This document shows, piece by piece, positions 5,030 through 8,972 of a stretch of DNA of 8,972 nucleotides; the first letter of the stretch is position 1; the number at the start of each line of letters is the position of its first letter. This stretch comes from an uncultured Bacteroidales bacterium. Its GTDB lineage: Bacteria; Bacteroidota; Bacteroidia; Bacteroidales; Muribaculaceae. The notes under the pieces are model-generated. The model saw only the letters and a list, made by a program, of their open reading frames with translations. It made no database searches and was not told the DNA's origin. The translations under genes were made by a program, and so were the position numbers. Location of the stretch: the NCBI GenBank assembly GCA_900552315.1, contig URZM01000080.1:1-8972 (forward strand), given 5' to 3'.

Positions 5030-5902
5030 ATGATTACAATAGATATCAAAGACAAAATCCTCGGCGCCATCAGGGCGAACCGCGCCAACTATCCGAGCGA
5101 CGCGAAACACGCCGCCTCGCTCGGCATCACGACCTCGGTGTACAGCGCTGTCAAGAACGGCCAGACCGACCGCGTACTGAGCGACGCCAACTGGATAAGC
5201 ATCGCCCGCAAGCTGGGGGTCAGCCTGCGGGGAGAAATCGAATGGAAGGCTGCCAAGACGCCGACCTGGCAGTTCATCACGGCGCAGCTTGAGATGTGCC
5301 AGTCCAGCGGCATCAGCGCCATCATGTGCGACCTGCCCAACATAGGCAAAACCTTTACGGCCCGGCATTACGTCAAGACGCATCCCAACGCCATCTACAT
5401 AGACTGCTCGCAGGTAAAGACCAAGCTGAAGCTCGTGCGCAAGATAGCCTCGGAGTTCGGCGTGGACAGCAAAGGCAGGTATGCCGACGTGTACGAAGAC
5501 CTTGTCTTCTACCTGCGTTCCATCGACTGCCCATTGGTAATCCTGGACGAAGCCGGCGACCTGCAGTACGAGGCTTTCCTGGAACTCAAGGCCCTGTGGA
5601 ACGCCACCGAGCGGTGTTGCGCATGGTACATGATGGGAGCCGACGGACTCAAGGAGAAAATAAACCGCTCCATAGAGTGCAAGAAGGTGGGCTACACCGA
5701 GATGTTGAGCCGTTACGGGGACCGCTACAGCAAGGTCACGCCGGACGACTCAAAGGAACGCGCCAAGTTCCTGATCGCGCAAGCCCGCATCGTGGCCCAG
5801 CTCAACGCCCCGGCCGGAGCGGATGCCGGGGCAATCGCCCGCAAGACCGGCGGCGGTCTTCGCCGAGTCTACACTGAAATCGAAAAACTTAAAAGACAAT
5901 GA
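5030..5902 (+). CDS. MuB-like AAA+ transposition ATPase
   Basis: A 290-residue protein (MuB is 312) that should coat target DNA in an ATP-dependent way, deliver it to the transposase and stimulate strand transfer. Residues about 20-68 form a lambda-repressor-like HTH (DAKHAASLGITTSVYSAVKN), as in the MuB N-terminal domain. The Walker A motif is DLPNIGKT (101-108), with Asp where the classical motif has its first Gly. Walker B is LVILDEAGD (169-177). The region after about 225 is basic and helical and ends GLRRVYTEIEKLKRQ, consistent with the C-terminal DNA-binding domain. It begins 25 bp after the transposase stop and is followed 4 bp later by the next ORF, so it lies in the same operon. Confidence 0.92.
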   Translation: MITIDIKDKILGAIRANRANYPSDAKHAASLGITTSVYSAVKNGQTDRVLSDANWISIARKLGVSLRGEIEWKAAKTPTWQFITAQLEMCQSSGISAIMCDLPNIGKTFTARHYVKTHPNAIYIDCSQVKTKLKLVRKIASEFGVDSKGRYADVYEDLVFYLRSIDCPLVILDEAGDLQYEAFLELKALWNATERCCAWYMMGADGLKEKINRSIECKKVGYTEMLSRYGDRYSKVTPDDSKERAKFLIAQARIVAQLNAPAGADAGAIARKTGGGLRRVYTEIEKLKRQ

Positions 5903-5906
5903 AGCT

Positions 5907-6224
5907 ATGAAAAAGATGTCACTTCACATACGACTTTCAAATGAGAGAAGATGCCCGAGCATATCTGTGAGAAAGCGGATATTATCTGCGCTAAGAGCAT
6001 TGCTCTGTGAGGCGATTGGCAGGGTCGACAAAGCGTTAGCGTCAGACCGGCACAGTGCAACCCTTCACACTCGTAACTCTCGTCAGGATAATAGACAAAA
6101 GGAGATTCTGTCCAAAACCGGTCAGGGAGGAGTTCAGGACAACATTGACGGCGGAAATAACGCGCAAAATTTTCCAGGTCAGCCCGTGTACGACTATTGT
6201 CGTATCGGCATGACTGAATTGTGA
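5907..6224 (+). CDS. Uncharacterised basic protein after MuB
   Basis: A 105-residue open frame starting 4 nt after the MuB-like stop codon (MKKMSLHIRLSNERRCPS). The first 50 residues are strongly basic with a helical stretch (RKRILSALRALLCEAIGRV); the remainder is polar and Gln/Asn-rich, without recognisable domain. Base composition and codon choice are less G/C-rich at third positions than in the transposase genes. A long frame on the opposite strand (6447-5905) covers the same bases, so coding here is not certain. Operon spacing is the main support. Its place corresponds to the poorly conserved region after B in Mu (kil and others). Function unknown. Confidence 0.45.
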   Translation: MKKMSLHIRLSNERRCPSISVRKRILSALRALLCEAIGRVDKALASDRHSATLHTRNSRQDNRQKEILSKTGQGGVQDNIDGGNNAQNFPGQPVYDYCRIGMTEL

Positions 6225-6265
6225 CGGTAAGATGAAGATTAACCATAATGCAAAAATAATAAAAA

Positions 6266-6898
6266 ATGGCCAAGCGAGCGTATAGTCCGAAAGAGGTTCT
6301 TGCCAAGACGTACAAGACCCTGCCGTGGGGAGAGAAATGGAGCGGTCCTTTCGGAGCCGTCCCCGTAAATGAGACATGGTTCATCAGTGGCGCGTCCGCC
6401 TCCGGCAAGAGCAGCTTCGTGATGCAGCTCGCCAAGGAACTCGCCAATTACGGCATGGTGCTGTACTGCTCCTACGAGGAAGGTGTTAGCCAATCTTTCA
6501 AGGAGCGTATCGAGCGCTTCGGAATGAGAGAGGTGCAAGGCAGGTTCCGCGTAATCACGGACGACAACACCTTCGAGGACCTGATGGAGCGCCTTGCCAA
6601 GCCCAAGAGTCCGCATTTCGTAATAATAGACAGTTTCCAGGACGCGGAGATGACATACGAGCAGTTCAAGCAGATGCGTGGCCGCTTCCCGGCCAAGAGC
6701 TTCATCTTCATCTCGCAGGAGTACAAGGGACAGCCTATGGGCAAACCTGCGGCACGTCTGAAATACAAGGCCGGGATAAAAATCAGGGTCGTGGGCTACA
6801 AGGCATTCTGCCAGGGCCGCTTCACAGGCAATCCCGGCAGCTATTATACGGTGTGGGAGGAAGGCATAATACGAACCACAAACAACACCGCGCAATGA
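6266..6898 (+). CDS. RecA/RadA-like P-loop ATPase
   Basis: A 210-residue cytosolic ATPase with a single RecA-fold core. Residues 36-50 give ETWFISGASASGKSS, a Walker A motif (GASASGKS, 42-49). SYEEGVSQSF near 69-78 resembles the acidic post-Walker strand of RadA/DnaB-type enzymes. FVIIDSFQD (118-126) is the Walker B, and FIFISQEYKGQP (147-158) ends a core strand with a polar sensor-like Gln151. There is no N-terminal zinc domain and no Lon-like C-terminal domain, so it is not full RadA; length suits a bare recombinase/helicase-loader core. The start follows an A-rich leader at 6266. Mu has no obvious equivalent in its early operon, so it may support phage DNA replication or recombination. Exact role unknown. 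Confidence 0.75.
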   Translation: MAKRAYSPKEVLAKTYKTLPWGEKWSGPFGAVPVNETWFISGASASGKSSFVMQLAKELANYGMVLYCSYEEGVSQSFKERIERFGMREVQGRFRVITDDNTFEDLMERLAKPKSPHFVIIDSFQDAEMTYEQFKQMRGRFPAKSFIFISQEYKGQPMGKPAARLKYKAGIKIRVVGYKAFCQGRFTGNPGSYYTVWEEGIIRTTNNTAQ

Positions 6899-7116
6899 GC
6901 AAGAAACGTGAAATGATAATACTTGAGCCGGAAGACCGTGTCCGCAAAGAGGGGTTCTGCTCCCGGCCGATGACCTGCCCTTACTGCAACGGCAGAGGCG
7001 GCTTCATCCACGACATCCCAGGAGGCACCCACGAGATTGAATGTCCCGATTGCGAGGGAACCGGCGAGGTTGTCGCCCTGGTAACGATAGACTGGAAACC
7101 GAATAAAAATAATTAA
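6895..7116 (+). CDS. DnaJ-type CxxCxGxG zinc protein
   Basis: A 73-residue protein whose ATG overlaps the stop of the ATPase gene (ATGA), implying translational coupling. It has two cysteine-rich repeats, CPYCNGRGG (about residues 28-36) and CPDCEGTGE (about 52-60), each matching CxxCxGxG as in the DnaJ central domain; four cysteines would bind one zinc. There is no J-domain, so it cannot stimulate DnaK as DnaJ does. The frame stays open upstream to 6853, inside the ATPase gene; 6895 is preferred because of the overlap. Possible roles are a protein or nucleic-acid adaptor for the ATPase next door. A second protein of the same type lies at 8379. Confidence 0.75.
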   Translation: MSKKREMIILEPEDRVRKEGFCSRPMTCPYCNGRGGFIHDIPGGTHEIECPDCEGTGEVVALVTIDWKPNKNN

Positions 7117-7126
7117 ACAGCTAATC

Positions 7127-7615
7127 ATGACACAGCAGGTAACTAATTTCGGGCGGTTCTACTCCGCCTTCCACCGTCTGGCCATCCATGGGGAGCCGGA
7201 CGAGACAAAGCGGCAGTTCGTGCTGCAATACACCTCAGGGCGCACCGACTCCCTCAAGGAGATGACCAGGAAGGAATACACGGCCATGTGTATCGCCATC
7301 GAGGGGATGAACGGCACAAGAGACGAGCTCAAGCGCCGGCGCAGCATAGCGCTCAGGCTGATGCAGGAACTTGGCGTGGACACCACCGACTGGGCGCAGA
7401 TAAACGATTTCTGCCGCCATCCGAGAATCTCGGGCAAACCCTTCGGCCGCCTCTCCATAGAAGAGCTGACGGAGCTGGCCGCCAGACTTCGCTCCATCAA
7501 GCGTAAAGGCTGGCAGCGCAGACAAGACGAACACGCACGTGGAACCGGAGCTCCGGCACCGCGTGTCACATATCTGATAAACCTCGCCGGCGACACCGGC
7601 ATAAACTACAACTAA
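7127..7615 (+). CDS. GemA/gp16-like regulatory protein
   Basis: A 162-residue protein resembling the Mu gp16/GemA family (DUF1018). Evidence: an N-terminal helix rich in aromatic and basic residues with FYSAFHRLAIHG, the KEYTAMCIAIEGMNG segment, and the C-terminal pattern WAQINDFCRHPRISGKPFGR followed by LSIEELTELAARLRSIKRKG, which matches the family's closing signature for the step where residues are named F-x-x-L-x-x-x-E-L-x-x-L. In Mu, GemA is an early product reported to affect host gene expression and DNA supercoiling. It follows the zinc protein by 10 bp with an A-rich leader, and sits in the early region as expected for a Mu relative. The mechanism is not shown by the sequence. Confidence 0.82.
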   Translation: MTQQVTNFGRFYSAFHRLAIHGEPDETKRQFVLQYTSGRTDSLKEMTRKEYTAMCIAIEGMNGTRDELKRRRSIALRLMQELGVDTTDWAQINDFCRHPRISGKPFGRLSIEELTELAARLRSIKRKGWQRRQDEHARGTGAPAPRVTYLINLAGDTGINYN

Positions 7616-7616
7616 T

Positions 7617-7787
7617 ATGAGCAGGATATCGTCACAAATCAAGAATTACATCCAGCTGCACACCTCCGACATGGACAACCGAGCGTACATAGAGCTGATG
7701 CGCGAGCTGGCCGAATGGGCGGAGAGCCAGGCAGACATGGCCGAATACCGGGATGACAACGACACGGTATTCCCCATGGACCAATAA
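7617..7787 (+). CDS. 56-residue acidic protein, unknown function
   Basis: A short frame begins at ATG 7617, one base after the gemA-like stop, and ends TAA at 7785-7787. The product starts MSRISSQIKNYIQLHTSDMD and continues as a strongly acidic helix (AYIELMRELAEWAESQADMA), ending VFPMDQ. Third-position G/C bias matches its neighbours (CAG, CTG, GCC, GAC), which supports coding. No domain recognised; small size and acidity would suit an inhibitor or adaptor protein, but that is a guess. Confidence 0.65.
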   Translation: MSRISSQIKNYIQLHTSDMDNRAYIELMRELAEWAESQADMAEYRDDNDTVFPMDQ

Positions 7788-7824
7788 CCGGGACACAATC
7801 ATAAACCCTTTAAAAATAGAGAAA

Positions 7825-8382
7825 ATGGCAAAGAGACAGAAAAAGACAATCATCACAGGAGTGAGTAAAGAGGCGGCGGAGGAAGCCTTCGCCACCTACG
7901 CCAAGGCAGATGCCGAGCGTGCGAAAATCACAGCCGAGATAGAGTTGAAATGCGCTCAAATCCGAGAGAAACACCAGGACAGGCTCACGCAGCTCCAGAC
8001 AACCCAGGACGAGGCCTTCGACACACTGCAAGCCTATGCCACCGAGAACCAGCCGGAACTTTTCAGCAAGAAGAAGAGCCTCGAGATGGTCCACGGCACC
8101 ATTGGCTTCCGCACCGGCACCCCGAAGCTCAAGACCCTCAAAGGATTCACATGGGCAAGCGCCCTGCAGCTCGTCAAAGAGTTCCTGCCCGGCTTTGTCC
8201 GCACCGCCGAAGAGATAGCCAAGGACAGGCTGCTGGCGGAACGCGACACCGATGTCGTCAAGCCCGGCGACCCTCTCGGCCCCGGCGTGCCGCTGCGAGA
8301 TGTCATGGCCAAATGCGGCATCTCTGTCGTGCAGGACGAGTCCTTCTTCGTGGAACCTAAGAAAGAGGAGGGCGCGGCATGA
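7825..8382 (+). CDS. gam: Mu Gam-like host-nuclease inhibitor
   Basis: A 185-residue protein (Mu Gam is 174). Gam-family proteins are Ku-like dimers that encircle double-stranded DNA ends and block RecBCD-type exonucleases, protecting phage DNA. A long N-terminal coiled coil (residues about 12-80: EAAEEAFATYAKADAERAKI and onward to the TLQAYATENQPELF boundary) is followed by KKSLEMVHGTIGFRTGTPKL and KGFTWASALQLVKEFLPGFV, which strongly recall the conserved Gam core G-x-x-x-F-R. The start at 7825 follows an A-rich leader; the open frame to 7753 adds unlikely residues overlapping the previous gene. It ends by overlapping the next ATG. Confidence 0.88.
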   Translation: MAKRQKKTIITGVSKEAAEEAFATYAKADAERAKITAEIELKCAQIREKHQDRLTQLQTTQDEAFDTLQAYATENQPELFSKKKSLEMVHGTIGFRTGTPKLKTLKGFTWASALQLVKEFLPGFVRTAEEIAKDRLLAERDTDVVKPGDPLGPGVPLRDVMAKCGISVVQDESFFVEPKKEEGAA

Positions 8383-8561
8383 TACAGGAAGCAACCAGAC
8401 CGCCCAAGGTGGCGCTGTGCCGCCGATGCCGTGGCAGCGGCATGGCCGCCGGCGAGGGAGATACGCATGTATGCCCGCAATGCGGGGGAAGCGGCAGGGT
8501 GACGGTCAGCTGCCGCATGACACTGGACATACGACCGTACAAGCCAAAGACAACCACATAA
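8379..8561 (+). CDS. Second small CxxCxGxG zinc protein
   Basis: A 60-residue protein whose ATGA overlaps the gam stop, so it is probably translationally coupled. CRRCRGSGM (residues about 14-22) and CPQCGGSGR (about 32-40) are two DnaJ-type CxxCxGxG motifs separated by a short linker, enough for one four-cysteine zinc site. It is smaller than the related protein at 6895 and differs elsewhere, so the two are either diverged paralogues or independent small zinc domains. No J-domain. Role unknown. Confidence 0.72.
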   Translation: MIQEATRPPKVALCRRCRGSGMAAGEGDTHVCPQCGGSGRVTVSCRMTLDIRPYKPKTTT

Positions 8562-8583
8562 AACCACGTAAGACCCACCAGCC

Positions 8584-8838
8584 ATGGCCGGGAAGCCGAG
8601 AAAGAAAAAGAAACCGGGTATAAGCTACCGCAAGCGGGTAACCGAGATAAACAGGATATATGACCAGCACGCCCCCAAGGGGCTTCCCAACAGGGAAATA
8701 TGGCGCAGGTACATATATCCTGTGTACGGTATTACCGAGAGGACCTTCTACAACATGCTGAAGGCTCCCCTCAAGCCCGGATTCAAGACAGTCGAAGCCC
8801 ATCAGCTAACCTTGTTCCCCCTTACCGATGAAGATTGA
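8584..8838 (+). CDS. Small HTH protein, possible Mor-like activator
   Basis: An 84-residue basic protein. It opens with a Lys/Arg-rich tail (MAGKPRKKKKPGISYRKRV), then a helix-turn-helix candidate: LPNREIWRRYIYPVYGITER followed by TFYNMLKAP. That layout (N-x-E-I-x-x-x-Y ... G-I-T-E-R-T-F-Y-x-x-L) resembles the C-terminal HTH of Mu Mor/C activators, which turn on middle and late genes. Its place, last of the early genes and immediately before a virion gene, fits such a role. It lacks the N-terminal dimerisation domain of Mor (about 129 residues), so homology is uncertain. Confidence 0.6.
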   Translation: MAGKPRKKKKPGISYRKRVTEINRIYDQHAPKGLPNREIWRRYIYPVYGITERTFYNMLKAPLKPGFKTVEAHQLTLFPLTDED

Positions 8839-8972
8839 CGGCGACACGATAATACGCAACATCCTGCGCGACATACAGGTTGAGATGGCCGACGAGTTCG
8901 ACCGCAATTTCGAGCGCCAGGCATTTTTCTCGGAGGCATGGCAGCGGCGCAAGAGCCCGACACGCCCGGGAG
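8828..8972 (+). CDS. Virion morphogenesis protein, gpG-like (partial)
   Basis: The frame starts at ATG 8828, overlapping the previous stop by 11 nt, and runs off the window after 48 codons. The visible part reads MKIDGDTIIRNILRDIQVEM, then ADEFDRNFERQAFFSEAWQR and RKSPTRPG. The pattern D-E-F-x-x-N-F-x-x-Q-x-F-F-x-x-x-W followed by P-G is what I associate with the Mu gpG-like phage virion morphogenesis (tail completion) family. Only the N-terminus is present, so length and integrity cannot be judged. It marks the switch from early to structural genes. Confidence 0.7.
   Translation, partial: MKIDGDTIIRNILRDIQVEMADEFDRNFERQAFFSEAWQRRKSPTRPG

Noticed and set aside
5296..5877. Plus-strand 193-codon frame inside the MuB-like gene
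   Set aside because: Its Arg/His/Pro-rich product is typical of a frame-shifted reading of a G/C-biased gene.
5905..6447. Minus-strand 180-codon frame
   Set aside because: It overlaps the start of the RecA-like ATPase, lies against the operon, and gives no recognisable protein; coding on plus is somewhat more likely.
1..8972. Diversity-generating retroelement, as known from some Bacteroides transposable phages
   Set aside because: No reverse transcriptase motif or template/variable repeat pair is visible in this window; it would lie further right if present.

Overview
This window looks like the left (early) end of a Mu-like transposable prophage or phage of a Bacteroidales host. The phage assignment rests on gene order and protein content. 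A leftward repressor gene is followed by rightward small early genes, a MuA-type DDE transposase, a MuB-type AAA+ ATPase, a GemA/gp16-like protein, a Gam-like nuclease inhibitor, and the 5' end of a Mu gpG-like virion morphogenesis gene. The host guess rests on two promoters that match the Bacteroides TTTG / TAnnTTTG consensus with exact 20-bp spacers, on A-rich leaders without clear Shine-Dalgarno sequences, and on the style of the proteins. No host gene is visible.

Layout. Positions 1-209 hold no gene and are probably leftmost phage DNA, with small inverted repeats; I cannot place the phage terminus. Positions 210-692 (minus) encode a coiled-coil HTH repressor without a protease domain. Positions 693-816 are the lysis-lysogeny switch: face-to-face promoters, a 12-bp operator-like repeat present twice at 30-bp pitch, and a palindrome where the two predicted start points meet. 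Positions 817-1822 hold three small early genes. Positions 1823-2012 are non-coding and highly structured: four successive hairpins, then a tRNA-like fold whose elbow and acceptor are perfect but whose anticodon stem cannot form. Positions 2013-2994 carry three small genes, the last an HTH protein in the place of Mu ner. Positions 3001-5902 encode the transposition pair. Positions 5907-8838 form a compact early operon: an unknown ORF, a RecA-like P-loop ATPase, two separate CxxCxGxG zinc proteins, GemA, a 56-aa protein, Gam, and a small HTH protein. A truncated morphogenesis gene begins at 8828.

How it fits together. When repression is lifted, the rightward promoter at about 717-748 should drive one long early transcript. 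Transposase and its ATPase carry out replicative transposition, Gam shields DNA ends, and GemA and the small zinc or HTH proteins probably modulate host and phage expression. The most unusual item is the hairpin/tRNA-like module inside this early transcript. My hypothesis is that it is a processing and stability element (an RNase P/RNase Z substrate with protective hairpins) that separates the small early genes from the transposition genes. All functional statements are inferred from sequence reading without database searches.
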